Shown: positions 1-7,186, counted from the stretch's first letter. The stretch is 10,195 bases of DNA from Butyrivibrio sp. (GCA_024688095.1 JAILEJ010000097.1:1-10195); one strand, 5' to 3'. Numbers and translations: made by a program. Notes: generated by a model from the sequence alone, not told the origin.

Positions 1-170
1 GTACAGGAAAAATCAAATGAATTACCTTCAACGTGCTCAATATATATTATTTTGCCGCCAGCAATTATTCTGTATTTTTCACCACTATCGTCTTCCTTAT
101 GCCATCTAAAACACTGACCACTATCAGCAATCTTATTTAAATCAAAATCATCTTCTATTTTTAAAATCAA
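1..170 (-). CDS. 8-oxoguanine DNA glycosylase, OGG-type, N-terminal fragment
   Basis: This is the first 56 codons of a gene cut by the left window edge. The family excises oxidised guanine from DNA in base excision repair. The visible peptide contains FDLNKIADSGQCFRW at about residues 9-23, which matches the OGG N-terminal domain signature (the SGQ-FRW block near the start of OGG1/AlkA-like enzymes). The catalytic helix-hairpin-helix domain, with its Lys and Asp, lies outside the window. The start is inferred to be TTG at 168-170: an in-frame TAA lies two codons upstream, so no earlier start is possible, and AGGAG at 179-183 sits 8 bases ahead of it. The gene begins 24 bases after the stop of the Mrr-like gene and is probably co-transcribed with it and rsmI. 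The family call is fairly firm; the exact substrate is inferred from the family. Confidence 0.8.
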   Translation of the reverse strand, partial: MILKIEDDFDLNKIADSGQCFRWHKEDDSGEKYRIIAGGKIIYIEHVEGNSFDFSC

Positions 171-194
171 TTTTTATACTCCTGATAATTTATA

Positions 195-665
195 TTACTC
201 TTTTTCCATCTCTTTCATATAGTCACGGTCCCAAAGCATTATGTTAAATTTCTTTGCCATCTTAACTGCGGGTTCAGTAAAATACTGATTTGTCATCACT
301 ACACCAACCATTTTGTCATAATAATCACGACCTGCATAAACCTCCTCAACAGCTCTTACACCTACCGGCTTATCATAGCACTTACATTGAAAAGCATATG
401 TAACTCCATCTTTTTCAGCCAGAATGTCCGCTCCAAAATCTCCGCTTCCTTTTGTAACTTCCACATCAATGAAACTGTTTGATTTTAAAAGGTCTGCACA
501 ATAAAATTCAAAATCATGGCCTTCCATCTCATCCATTGGTAGTGGTCTGCTTCTGACTATTTTCCTGATAGCAAATACAAGCAGCATTAATGCTGCCACT
601 ACAACACATATTGCCAAAAACAGTATAGAATTCCCCTCAGTTATCCATGATATCTTTTCGCCCAT
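195..665 (-). CDS. Membrane-anchored Mrr-type restriction-endonuclease-like protein
   Basis: This is a 156-residue protein with one predicted membrane segment at about residues 12-34 (NSILFLAICVVVAALMLLV) followed by a basic stretch, which should leave the rest in the cytoplasm. Residues 44-150 look like the Mrr catalytic domain of the PD-(D/E)xK nuclease superfamily. Visible elements are an early MEGHDFE (Glu53), GSGDFGAD ending in Asp80, and FQCKCY with the Q-x-K pair Gln93/Lys95. The family cleaves DNA, some members at modified sites, but stand-alone membrane forms have no well-defined role. I chose ATG at 663-665, which has GAAAAGAG just upstream. A TTG at 684-686 that overlaps the rsmI stop would add seven residues (MICEKSF) but lacks a good ribosome binding site. 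The intact motif suggests an active nuclease; the biological role is unknown. Confidence 0.75.
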   Translation of the reverse strand: MGEKISWITEGNSILFLAICVVVAALMLLVFAIRKIVRSRPLPMDEMEGHDFEFYCADLLKSNSFIDVEVTKGSGDFGADILAEKDGVTYAFQCKCYDKPVGVRAVEEVYAGRDYYDKMVGVVMTNQYFTEPAVKMAKKFNIMLWDRDYMKEMEKE

Positions 666-682
666 AAAACTCTTTTCACAAA

Positions 683-1543
683 TCAATCTTTATTTTTATT
701 TTCAAGCAGCATATTATAGACATCTCTTTTACCAAGTCCTCTGTCTGCAGCCACCTTCTTCATTGCATCCTTATGTGAAATCCCCTGATTTTCATAATAA
801 TCCATATGTTCTTCCAGAGACATCTCAAGCCACGAATCCTGCTTTTCTTTCTTCTTCTCCTCGAGACTTTTTCCCTCTATTACAAGTACATACTCGCCCC
901 TTGGCTCATTCTCTTCATAATAATGATTAGCCTCCCTAAGTGTTGTTGGCATAATATCCTCAAACTTCTTAGTGAGTTCTCTGCATATAGTAATTTTTCT
1001 GTCACCAAGTGTATCAAACAAATCCTTTAGTACAGCCCTTAAATGATGAGGCGCCTCATAAACAATTATTGTGCGACTCTCATTTACAAGCTCATCAAGT
1101 ATTTCTTTTCTTGCCTTTTTATCATCCTGCCCTGGCAAAAAAGCTTCAAAACAAAATCTTCTTGTACTAAGACCTGACAAGGTAAGTGCTGTAATACATG
1201 CTGCCGGCCCTGGAAGAGAAGTAACCACTATATCATTTTCATGGCACATTCTTACAAGTACCTCACCCGGATCTGAAATTGCCGGTGTACCTGCATCTGT
1301 AATAAGAGCTATATTTTTTCCTTCCTTCATAAGTCCTATAAGATATTCAGCTTTATCATATTTATTATATTCATGATAGCTTGTCATCTCAGTATGAATA
1401 TCAAAATGATTTAAAAGCTTGATGCTGTTTCTGGTATCCTCAGCCGCAATTAAATCCACTTCCTTTAAAGTCTCAAGAACTCTAAAAGTCATATCATTTA
1501 GATTCCCTATTGGTGTTGCACAAAGATAAAGCTTACCTTCCAT
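683..1543 (-). CDS. rsmI: 16S rRNA (cytidine(1402)-2'-O)-methyltransferase RsmI
   Basis: RsmI uses S-adenosylmethionine to methylate the 2'-OH of C1402 in the decoding centre of 16S rRNA, fine-tuning start codon selection and fidelity. The 286-residue protein has the normal family length and motifs of the tetrapyrrole-methylase (SAM-MT class III) fold: LYLCATPIGNL at 5-15, AAEDTR at 33-38, ITDAGTPAISDPG at 81-93, LPGPAA at 110-115, YEAPHHL at 162-168 and RGEYVLVIEG at 215-224. The C-terminal GISHKDAMKKVAADRGLGKR region (254-273) is the small helical domain typical of RsmI. The ATG at 1541-1543 is preceded by GGAAGG about 6 bases away. In Bacillus the orthologue is yabC, in the same cluster downstream of yabB, as here. 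It is followed closely by the Mrr-like gene. No anomaly is seen. Confidence 0.95.
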   Translation of the reverse strand: MEGKLYLCATPIGNLNDMTFRVLETLKEVDLIAAEDTRNSIKLLNHFDIHTEMTSYHEYNKYDKAEYLIGLMKEGKNIALITDAGTPAISDPGEVLVRMCHENDIVVTSLPGPAACITALTLSGLSTRRFCFEAFLPGQDDKKARKEILDELVNESRTIIVYEAPHHLRAVLKDLFDTLGDRKITICRELTKKFEDIMPTTLREANHYYEENEPRGEYVLVIEGKSLEEKKKEKQDSWLEMSLEEHMDYYENQGISHKDAMKKVAADRGLGKRDVYNMLLENKNKD

Positions 1544-1670
1544 ATATATCCTTCCAATTGTAAATTTGAATTACCTTCTTAAACCTAAAAAATGTCTTTT
1601 CTATAGTCTTTAAATTTCATTTTTTTCACAAGAAGACCCTTACTATCTGGTTTTACCTACTTAAAATGAT

Positions 1671-1779
1671 TCATAGAACATTTATTATCTTATTTACTTA
1701 CAAGATTTTTTAGAACTCTTATTATCATATTACTCACAGGAATTCATAGAATATTATTTATCCTTTTACTTACAAGAAT
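1671..1779. repeat. Imperfect AT-rich tandem repeat, three units of 35-38 bp
   Basis: The spacer between rsmI and the upstream trmN6-like gene (1544-1779) contains three consecutive related units at 1671-1708, 1709-1743 and 1744-1779. On the plus strand each begins near (TCA)TAGAA, continues with an ATTATNNTATTTAC-like core and ends with ACTTACAAGA or a close variant (ACTCACAGGA in the middle unit). The copies differ by small indels and substitutions, so the array is old or drifting. The last unit runs up to the stop codon of the trmN6-like gene. I see no gene, clear terminator or convincing promoter elsewhere in this 236-base spacer. No function can be assigned. Confidence 0.65.
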
Positions 1780-2520
1780 TCAGATTTTTCCATAAATTCT
1801 AAGAATCTCTTCTGTATATACGCCCTGACTTTCGTATACTATCAATGGCTTTTCAACAGTCATTCTCGCTTTTCCACCTCTAACACCTTCTATTAGTAGC
1901 ATATTGGGCTCCTTATCAAGAAATGGATACACCAGTCTCATCCTCTTTGGCTCAATTTTGTATTTTCTCATTGTGTCGATAATATCAGCCATTCTAAACG
2001 GCCTGTGAACCATATAAAATTTTCCACTCATCTTCAATAATCTTGCCGCAGCTTTTATAACATCATCAAGATCACATAAAAGTTCATGCCTGGCTATCGC
2101 TTTTGGACTATCATCATTCTTTAATCCATGTCCCCCAATCATATATGGAGGGTTACTTGTTATAACGTCAAAAGAGGCAGCTTCAAATAAACTGCCTGCC
2201 TCTTTAATATCGCCCTGTACTATTTTTACTCTATTTTGCAAATCATTAAGCTGAACACTTCTATCTGCCATTTCGGCACTTGCCATCTGTATTTCAAGTC
2301 CTGTTAGCTCTTTGGCATCAGTCTTGGCTGCCATAAGTATCGGAATAATTCCTGTTCCTGTTCCCAGGTCAAGAACCCTGTCAGTACTTCCAGCTTTTGC
2401 AAAATCTGATAAAAGAACTGCATCCATACCGAAACAGAATTTTTCAGGATCCTGTATTATATGATATCCCTTTATCTGAAGATCATCGATTCTTTCTCCA
2501 TACTTTAAATCAATTATCAT
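1780..2520 (-). CDS. TrmN6/YabB-type adenine-N6 methyltransferase (tRNA1(Val) modification family)
   Basis: This 246-residue class I SAM-dependent methyltransferase shows the Rossmann glycine motif DLGTGTGIIP at 51-60, an acidic SAM-ribose residue in TGLEIQ (73-78), a GD pair at 103-104, and the catalytic NPPY at 123-126, which is diagnostic of amino-group (N6-adenine or glutamine) methylation. Length and the N-terminal GYHIIQDPEKFCFGMDAVLLSDFA block match the YfiC/YabB family, whose E. coli member TrmN6 methylates A37 of tRNA-Val. The substrate in this organism is inferred, not shown. The ATG at 2518-2520 lies inside the end of ricT (11-base overlap), which suggests translational coupling; the purine-rich AGGAAGG is rather far upstream (about 14 bases). 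In Bacillus yabB follows yabA; here yabA is absent and the gene directly follows ricT. Confidence 0.85.
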   Translation of the reverse strand: MIIDLKYGERIDDLQIKGYHIIQDPEKFCFGMDAVLLSDFAKAGSTDRVLDLGTGTGIIPILMAAKTDAKELTGLEIQMASAEMADRSVQLNDLQNRVKIVQGDIKEAGSLFEAASFDVITSNPPYMIGGHGLKNDDSPKAIARHELLCDLDDVIKAAARLLKMSGKFYMVHRPFRMADIIDTMRKYKIEPKRMRLVYPFLDKEPNMLLIEGVRGGKARMTVEKPLIVYESQGVYTEEILRIYGKI

Positions 2521-3430
2521 CTAGCTTGGATTTTCCTTCCTGCTTCTCTATCTTCTCAAGCTTTTCAAGCTCTTTGATTTCGCTATCTTCTGCCATATTC
2601 TTATTATTCTTCTTTTTTCTCTTTACTGACTTAATATCTTCAAGCTTATAATCATGTATCTCTTTTTCATCCTCAACTTCAACAAGCACTTTAAGTGTCT
2701 GTCTAAGGATATTAACACTTGATACTTCACCCTTTAATCCATCAGCTGCTATAACAAAATCTCCAACTGAAGGCAGCTTCTGATTAAGTTCTTCATATAC
2801 ATCCTCTTCATATTTAAGACAGCACATAAGTCTTCCGCAGACACCTGATATCTTAGTTGGATTAAGTGAAAGATTCTGTTCCTTTGCCATCTTAATTGAA
2901 ACAGGTATAAAATCAGCAAGATATGTATGGCAGCACAGAGGTCTTCCACAAATACCATATCCACCTATTATCTTGGTCTCATCACGAACACCAATCTGTC
3001 TAAGTTCAATTCTTGTCTTAAATACAGCAGCAAGGTCTTTTACAAGCTCTCTGAAATCAATTCTTCCATCAGCTGTAAAATAGAATAAAACCTTATTATT
3101 ATCAAATGTATACTCTGCATCTATAAGCTTCATATCCAGATTGTGCTTATGAATCTTTTCAAGACAAATCTTAAAAGCTTCTTTTTCCTTAATTCTGTTA
3201 GAAGCTTCCTGTTCATCATCCTTTTTACTTGCAATTCTGAGAACTGCCTTCAACGGCTTAATAACCTTGTCATCATCAATATCCTTTGGCTCAGCCACAA
3301 CTGTACCATACTCAACGCCTCGCGCTGTCTCGACAATAACATGGTCACCTCTTTTAATATCAAATTTACCCGGTGCAAAATAATATATCTTTCCGGCAGT
3401 CCTGAATCTAACGCCGATTACTGTTGTCAT
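2510..3430 (-). CDS. ricT: RicT (YaaT), PSP1-domain iron-sulfur regulatory protein
   Basis: In Bacillus RicT joins RicA and RicF in the Y-complex, which carries [4Fe-4S] clusters and directs RNase Y in mRNA maturation; it also affects sporulation, competence and biofilm formation. This 306-residue protein has the PSP1 domain and the two cysteine clusters typical of the family, CGRPLCC at 161-167 and CGRLMCC at 198-204, giving six candidate cluster ligands. The N-terminal GVRFRTAGKIYYFAPG and RGVEYGTVV blocks are characteristic. A Lys/Glu-rich tail (about 270-306) is probably disordered. The ATG at 3428-3430 overlaps the holB stop in an ATGA arrangement, with AAGGAG at 3436-3441 as the ribosome binding site. 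ricT is flanked by holB and yabB in Bacillus clusters as well. The family call is strong; its partners RicA and RicF are not in this window. Confidence 0.93.
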   Translation of the reverse strand: MTTVIGVRFRTAGKIYYFAPGKFDIKRGDHVIVETARGVEYGTVVAEPKDIDDDKVIKPLKAVLRIASKKDDEQEASNRIKEKEAFKICLEKIHKHNLDMKLIDAEYTFDNNKVLFYFTADGRIDFRELVKDLAAVFKTRIELRQIGVRDETKIIGGYGICGRPLCCHTYLADFIPVSIKMAKEQNLSLNPTKISGVCGRLMCCLKYEEDVYEELNQKLPSVGDFVIAADGLKGEVSSVNILRQTLKVLVEVEDEKEIHDYKLEDIKSVKRKKKNNKNMAEDSEIKELEKLEKIEKQEGKSKLDDN

Positions 3431-4476
3431 ATATTCTCCTTAATATCCAAAAAAAGCATTTGAAGTGTAAGATCCGCATTCACGTTATAAGTAATACGCT
3501 TCTGCGCTCTATCCAATGCTTCAAATATATTTTTTATTCCCTCATAACTGCTATTTAAACTAATATCTCTAATATACGATAATTTATCTTGGAAAATCAA
3601 GTGCTCTGCTTTTTCTGTTGACTTATATACCAATATATCTCTAAAGAAAAATAATAAAACATCAAGCATATCCCCTTGATTTTGAAGTGCTTCCTTTTTG
3701 CTTTCTGCAGCAGTTGCGTCTTCGTTCTTACATTTTATTATTTCCTGTATTTTCTGATTTATCTGATAGATTTCCCGTCCTTTTAGTTTGCTGACTACCT
3801 CAATAACATTATTCTTAAGCCCCTCAAACCTGTCACTTGATGCAAGTTCTATGGCTTTTCCAACATTACCTCTTGCAAAAGAAGTACATAAATCCGCTTT
3901 ATAACTTACAATCTTCATATCTTCCATAAGATATTTTCTTATACTGTCATCACTTGCCGGTTTCATCGGAAGGACAACACATCTGCTTATTATAGTCTGT
4001 AAAAATGCATCTGCATTATTTGTTAATATAATTATTACAACATATGCAGGCGGCTCTTCAAGAGTCTTAAGTAGAGCATTCTGAGCCTGGACATTCATCA
4101 TTTCCCCATCAGGGATGATATAAACTTTATATTTTGCTGCATAAGGCTTAATTATTACACTGTCTCTTATCTGAGTCCTTATATCATCTACGCTTATTAC
4201 ATTAGGTTTTTCATGAACAAGAGTTATTATATCCGGATTAGTTCCACTTTCAGCCTGAATACATGAATGACATTTATCACAAGCCTCTATGTATCTTCCT
4301 TCTTTTTCCCTGCTTTCGCATAAAAGAGCTTTAGCATAAGCCTTAGCTACAAATTCCTTACCGCTTCCATCTTCACCGGATATTATGTATGCATGAGAAA
4401 CTTTACCTGTCTCAAGTGCATTCTGCATATGATTCTTAAGCTGTTCCTGGTCTATTATATCCGAAAAACGCGGCAT
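3427..4476 (-). CDS. holB: DNA polymerase III clamp-loader subunit delta prime
   Basis: This is the stator subunit of the clamp loader that places the beta clamp on DNA. The 349-residue protein starts with the AAA+ domain. It has a Walker-A-like GEDGSGKE at 34-41 in which the usual Ser/Thr after Lys is Glu, consistent with a delta' subunit that does not hydrolyse ATP. A zinc-binding set, C53 with CDKCHSC (66-72), follows, then VYIIPDGEMMNVQAQNALLK (118-137), LEEPP (139-143) and the SRC motif at 164-166, which contributes the trans arginine finger. The C-terminal helical domain is more divergent. GGGGAGGAG at 4482-4490 gives a strong ribosome binding site for the ATG at 4474-4476. The gene lies 18 bases after yaaR and overlaps ricT by 4 bases, the normal firmicute arrangement. 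Confidence 0.93.
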   Translation of the reverse strand: MPRFSDIIDQEQLKNHMQNALETGKVSHAYIISGEDGSGKEFVAKAYAKALLCESREKEGRYIEACDKCHSCIQAESGTNPDIITLVHEKPNVISVDDIRTQIRDSVIIKPYAAKYKVYIIPDGEMMNVQAQNALLKTLEEPPAYVVIIILTNNADAFLQTIISRCVVLPMKPASDDSIRKYLMEDMKIVSYKADLCTSFARGNVGKAIELASSDRFEGLKNNVIEVVSKLKGREIYQINQKIQEIIKCKNEDATAAESKKEALQNQGDMLDVLLFFFRDILVYKSTEKAEHLIFQDKLSYIRDISLNSSYEGIKNIFEALDRAQKRITYNVNADLTLQMLFLDIKENI

Positions 4477-4494
4477 TTCTACTCCTCCCCAATT

Positions 4495-4935
4495 TTATGT
4501 AAATATATCAAGTAAAAGACCTTGAATCTGACCAATTTTTTCTAAAATTGAAATATTGTCTTTCTCGTCTTTCAAAAGCTCCCCCGCCAGTTCATCAAGA
4601 TTCTGATCAACGAGTCTGATAATTCCGTAAACCCTGTGTCGTCCTCTTCGGTCCAAAAAGTTCTCACGGCTAAATTCATGAGATCTTGATACGATCTCAT
4701 TCATAAAATCTTTTATTAACCTTCTATACATCTGCATATCCTTGATATCTTTTTTCTTGGATATTTTGTCTCCCTGCTGCACAATATCCTGCATCATTAA
4801 ATTAAGACGCTCAGCAAGAGATGAATCTTCAATTTTGCTCGTAAGAACAAATTTAAAGTTTTCATCTGTCTGCTGTACATTTTCAGGCTGACTTACTGTA
4901 TTTAGCTGTTGTAAATTATTGACTTTAATATCCAT
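4495..4935 (-). CDS. yaaR: YaaR family protein (DUF327)
   Basis: This 146-residue, largely helical, soluble protein of the YaaR/DUF327 family has no established biochemical function. Recognisable features are a variable N-terminus, the helical stretch SLAERLNLMMQDIVQQGDKI, then MQMYRRLIKDFMNEIVSRSHEFSRE, the basic RRGRHRVYGIIRLVDQNLDELA block, and a hydrophobic end (GQIQGLLLDIFT). It has no membrane segment and no signal peptide. I chose ATG at 4933-4935 because GGAGG at 4941-4945 lies 5 bases upstream; an in-frame GTG at 4945-4947 would overlap that binding site and is less likely. It sits immediately upstream of holB, as in Bacillus, so co-expression with the clamp loader and ricT is expected. 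The family assignment rests on sequence pattern and on this conserved context. Confidence 0.85.
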   Translation of the reverse strand: MDIKVNNLQQLNTVSQPENVQQTDENFKFVLTSKIEDSSLAERLNLMMQDIVQQGDKISKKKDIKDMQMYRRLIKDFMNEIVSRSHEFSRENFLDRRGRHRVYGIIRLVDQNLDELAGELLKDEKDNISILEKIGQIQGLLLDIFT

Positions 4936-5020
4936 AATTACCTCCACGCCCTATTTCAATGGACTCACCCAATACATCTATCAGAAAAACAATTTGTGCA
5001 AATTATCATGAACTCAAACT

Positions 5021-5049
5021 ATTATAAATGCAGATTTTTATGAATTCAA
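5021..5049 (-). promoter_or_regulatory. Candidate promoter for yaaR-holB-ricT-trmN6
   Basis: On the minus strand TTGAAT (5044-5049) is followed after exactly 17 bases by TATAAT (5021-5026), a near-consensus housekeeping sigma site. It reads toward yaaR, about 86 bases upstream of its start codon. It falls across the boundary of two tandem repeat units. It would give the yaaR operon its own start in addition to read-through from the pyk region. AT-rich spacers give chance matches, so this stays a prediction. Confidence 0.5.
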
Positions 5050-5053
5050 AATT

Positions 5054-5082
5054 ATTATGAATTCAGATTCTTATGATCTCAA
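5054..5082 (-). promoter_or_regulatory. Second candidate promoter, one repeat unit upstream
   Basis: TTGAGA (5077-5082) and CATAAT (5054-5059) are again spaced by 17 bases on the minus strand, shifted by exactly 33 bases from the candidate at 5021-5049. It is a repeat copy of that site with a weaker -10. The next copy upstream keeps CATAAT (5087-5092) but has lost a recognisable -35. Confidence 0.3.
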
Positions 5083-5123
5083 AACTATTATGTATACAGA
5101 TTCTTATTGCCTTATAATTTTTA

Positions 5124-5714
5124 TCATTTATAAGTCTGTATGAATTTTTTTATATCAGTTATACAATCCTCTAATTTGCTGTTATTCTCGAATATTCTGT
5201 CTATTCCAGCCTGCTTTTTTCTATCAGATGAAAAGTCTGCTTCATCAGCAAGAAAACGTCTGCACATCTCTGCATACTTAGGCTCTTTCTGTTTAAGTTC
5301 CCTTTTTAACGCTCTTTGCAGCCTAATTCCATCATCTGTTTCTACTAATATAGGAATAACATTGTCCTCTCCATAATAATTCTTTATGGAAATCAGAGAA
5401 TCAATCGTACCAATTATAAGGTAATCTCCATTATCGAGATTTATCTGTCCATCATCTACAGTGAAATATTTCCATTCACCATAAATTGTATCATAGGATC
5501 TCTCCTCTATTATTTTTCGACTATTTAATAGCTCTTTATAACCCTCTAAATCTCTGAAAAAATATTGGACACCTTCCTGCTCACCTTGTCTCATTGGTCT
5601 TGTTGTATAAATAACAACTTTATTGAGAGCAAGCTCACTGTCTTCCATTAAGTCCTTGAATATGTGATCTTTCCCTGATGAACTTTTTCCAAGTATTACA
5701 AAAATTTTACCCAT
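5124..5714 (-). CDS. Guanylate-kinase-like nucleoside monophosphate kinase
   Basis: This 196-residue protein has the guanylate kinase fold signature: an N-terminal beta strand and P-loop (IFVILGKSSSGKD, 4-16), then TTRPMRQGEQEGVQYFF at 37-53, resembling the GMP-binding block of Gmk, and DTIYGEWKYF at 75-84 in place of the usual YYGT segment. The family transfers phosphate from ATP to (d)GMP. Two things are odd. The P-loop reads GKSSSGKDH, with Asp rather than Ser/Thr after the Lys, unlike canonical Gmk GPSGAGKGT. It also sits between pyk and yaaR, where Bacillus has tmk, the thymidylate kinase. The start ATG at 5712-5714, 18 bases after pyk, has no clear Shine-Dalgarno. It may be a specialised paralogue with changed substrate; a true housekeeping gmk elsewhere would support that. 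Confidence 0.7.
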   Translation of the reverse strand: MGKIFVILGKSSSGKDHIFKDLMEDSELALNKVVIYTTRPMRQGEQEGVQYFFRDLEGYKELLNSRKIIEERSYDTIYGEWKYFTVDDGQINLDNGDYLIIGTIDSLISIKNYYGEDNVIPILVETDDGIRLQRALKRELKQKEPKYAEMCRRFLADEADFSSDRKKQAGIDRIFENNSKLEDCITDIKKFIQTYK

Positions 5715-5732
5715 AATATTAGCTTTAAAAAA

Positions 5733-7148
5733 TTATTCAACCTCTTCTACTCTGATCATGTTTGTTCTTCCCGGTAAACCAAGTGGTACTCCGGCTGTAA
5801 TAACAACTCTGTCACCAACCTTTATGAGACCTTCTCTCTTCGCTGAATTAATAGCTTCTCTGAAAAGCTCATCTGCCGTATCTTCCTGTCTTATATGAAC
5901 AGGTTTTACTCCCCATAAAAGGTTTGCCTGTCTGCAAATTGTAGGATTAATAGCGCAGCAGATTATCATACAATTTGGCTTGTATTTAGCTGCCATTCTC
6001 GCTGTAAATCCAGACATTGTTACTGTTACAATAGCATTAGCATTTACTTCTGAGGCAATTGTACATGTAGCATGTGATATAGCTGTTGTTATATTTTCCT
6101 GTACATTTACTTTACGCTTTTTAAGTCTTCCAACATAATCTATATCTGCTTCTGTTCTCTCAGCAATTCTTACCATAGTCTTCACAGCCTCTACAGGATA
6201 ATCACCTGAAGCTGTTTCACCTGAAAGCATTATTGCTGTTGTACCATCATAAATAGCATTAGCAACGTCTGTTGCCTCAGCTCTTGTTGGCCTTGGATGA
6301 TGAATCATTGAATCAAGCATCTGAGTTGCTGTTATTACTATCTTTCCCTGCTCCTCAGCCTTCTTTATCATCATTTTCTGTAAAATAGGAACCTCTTCAA
6401 ATGGAACCTCAACACCAAGATCACCTCTGGCAACCATGATTCCATCTGATACTTCAAGAATTTCATCAAGATTATTTACTGCCTGTGTGCTTTCAATTTT
6501 GGCAATAATCTTCATTGGACTCTTCTTTTCTTCAAGAATCTTCTTTATGTCAAGTACATCCTCTTTTGTACGAGTAAAAGAAGCTGCTATAAAATCAAAT
6601 CCCATCTCACATCCAAACAGAATATCGCTTGTATCCTGCTCGCTTAAATAAGGCATTGTAAGTTCAGCTCCAGGAACATTTACACCCTTTTTATCTGAAA
6701 TAGGTCCACCATTTAAAACTGTACATTTAATTTCTTTATCAGTTACTTCATTAACTTCAAGTTCAATCAAACCATCATCAAGAAGTATCTTCATTCCAGA
6801 CTTGCAGTCATTTGGTAAATTTTTATAAGTTATAGAAACTCTATCCTTAGTTCCTTTTATATCTTCTGTTGTAAGAACAAATTCCTGTCCTTTTTCCAAT
6901 AACTCTTTTCCATTTTCAAAATCCTTAAGTCTTATCTCAGGTCCTTTTGTATCCAGCATTATAGCTATTGGTAATTCAAGTTCTTCTCTTATTTTTCTTA
7001 TTCTTTCAAATTTCCTTTTATGCTCCTGATGTGATCCATGTGAAAAATTGAATCTTGCTACATCCATTCCTGCAAGCATAATCTCCCTAAGTGTTTTTTC
7101 GTCTTCACTCGCAGGCCCTATTGTACATATTATTTTTGTGTTTCTCAT
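5733..7148 (-). CDS. pyk: Pyruvate kinase
   Basis: Pyruvate kinase transfers phosphate from phosphoenolpyruvate to ADP in the last step of glycolysis, in the cytoplasm. The 471-residue protein is complete and of the short form, without the extra C-terminal PEP-utiliser-like domain found in Bacillus enzymes. Landmarks are TKIICTIGPAS at 4-14, ARFNFSHG at 31-38 with the substrate-contacting Arg32, Asn34 and Ser36, LDTKGPEIR at 65-73, the family signature IIAKIESTQAV at 214-224 with catalytic Lys217 and metal ligand Glu219, ARGDLGVE at 240-247, and TATQMLDSM at 273-281. The ATG at 7146-7148 follows GTGAGGAAATC, a good ribosome binding site. It lies 38 bases after the decarboxylase gene with no clear promoter between, so co-transcription with it is likely. 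Confidence 0.97.
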   Translation of the reverse strand: MRNTKIICTIGPASEDEKTLREIMLAGMDVARFNFSHGSHQEHKRKFERIRKIREELELPIAIMLDTKGPEIRLKDFENGKELLEKGQEFVLTTEDIKGTKDRVSITYKNLPNDCKSGMKILLDDGLIELEVNEVTDKEIKCTVLNGGPISDKKGVNVPGAELTMPYLSEQDTSDILFGCEMGFDFIAASFTRTKEDVLDIKKILEEKKSPMKIIAKIESTQAVNNLDEILEVSDGIMVARGDLGVEVPFEEVPILQKMMIKKAEEQGKIVITATQMLDSMIHHPRPTRAEATDVANAIYDGTTAIMLSGETASGDYPVEAVKTMVRIAERTEADIDYVGRLKKRKVNVQENITTAISHATCTIASEVNANAIVTVTMSGFTARMAAKYKPNCMIICCAINPTICRQANLLWGVKPVHIRQEDTADELFREAINSAKREGLIKVGDRVVITAGVPLGLPGRTNMIRVEEVE

Positions 7149-7186
7149 GATTTCCTCACTTTATTAAAATTTTTCCCTATCTTATA

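Larger units (their letters stand above)
5007..5104. repeat. Tandem repeat, three units of 32-33 bp, carrying promoter-like boxes
   Basis: Three adjacent units lie at 5007-5038 (32 bp), 5039-5071 (33 bp) and 5072-5104 (33 bp), between the guanylate-kinase-like gene and yaaR. On the plus strand the units share TATGANNTCAAA near the start, an ACTATTATNNAT-like centre and CAGATTCT (CAGATTTT in the first) at the end. The second and third units are the closest pair. Read on the minus strand, the period-33 array places an A-T-A-A-T -10-like box once per unit. There are no spacers between units, so this is not a CRISPR. The rest of the 188-base spacer shows only the yaaR ribosome binding site. Confidence 0.8.

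Noticed and set aside
806..1376. Plus-strand open frames opposite rsmI
   Set aside because: They lie wholly antisense to a clear rsmI, encode low-complexity hydrophobic or serine-rich peptides with no family resemblance, and are expected by chance in AT-rich DNA.
1544..1670. Promoter directly upstream of rsmI
   Set aside because: TTGTGA and CTATAG-like stretches exist but at poor spacing; no pair is convincing enough to annotate.
4936..4947. GTG start four codons upstream of the chosen yaaR start
   Set aside because: It overlaps the strong GGAGG that is ideally placed for the ATG at 4933-4935.
5007..5104. Possible CRISPR array
   Set aside because: The 33-bp units are directly adjacent with no unique spacers, diverge from each other, and no cas genes are present.
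7149..7186. Separate promoter for pyk
   Set aside because: The 38-base gap contains only the ribosome binding site and AT-rich bases without a -35/-10 pair; the decarboxylase 3' end was not convincing either.
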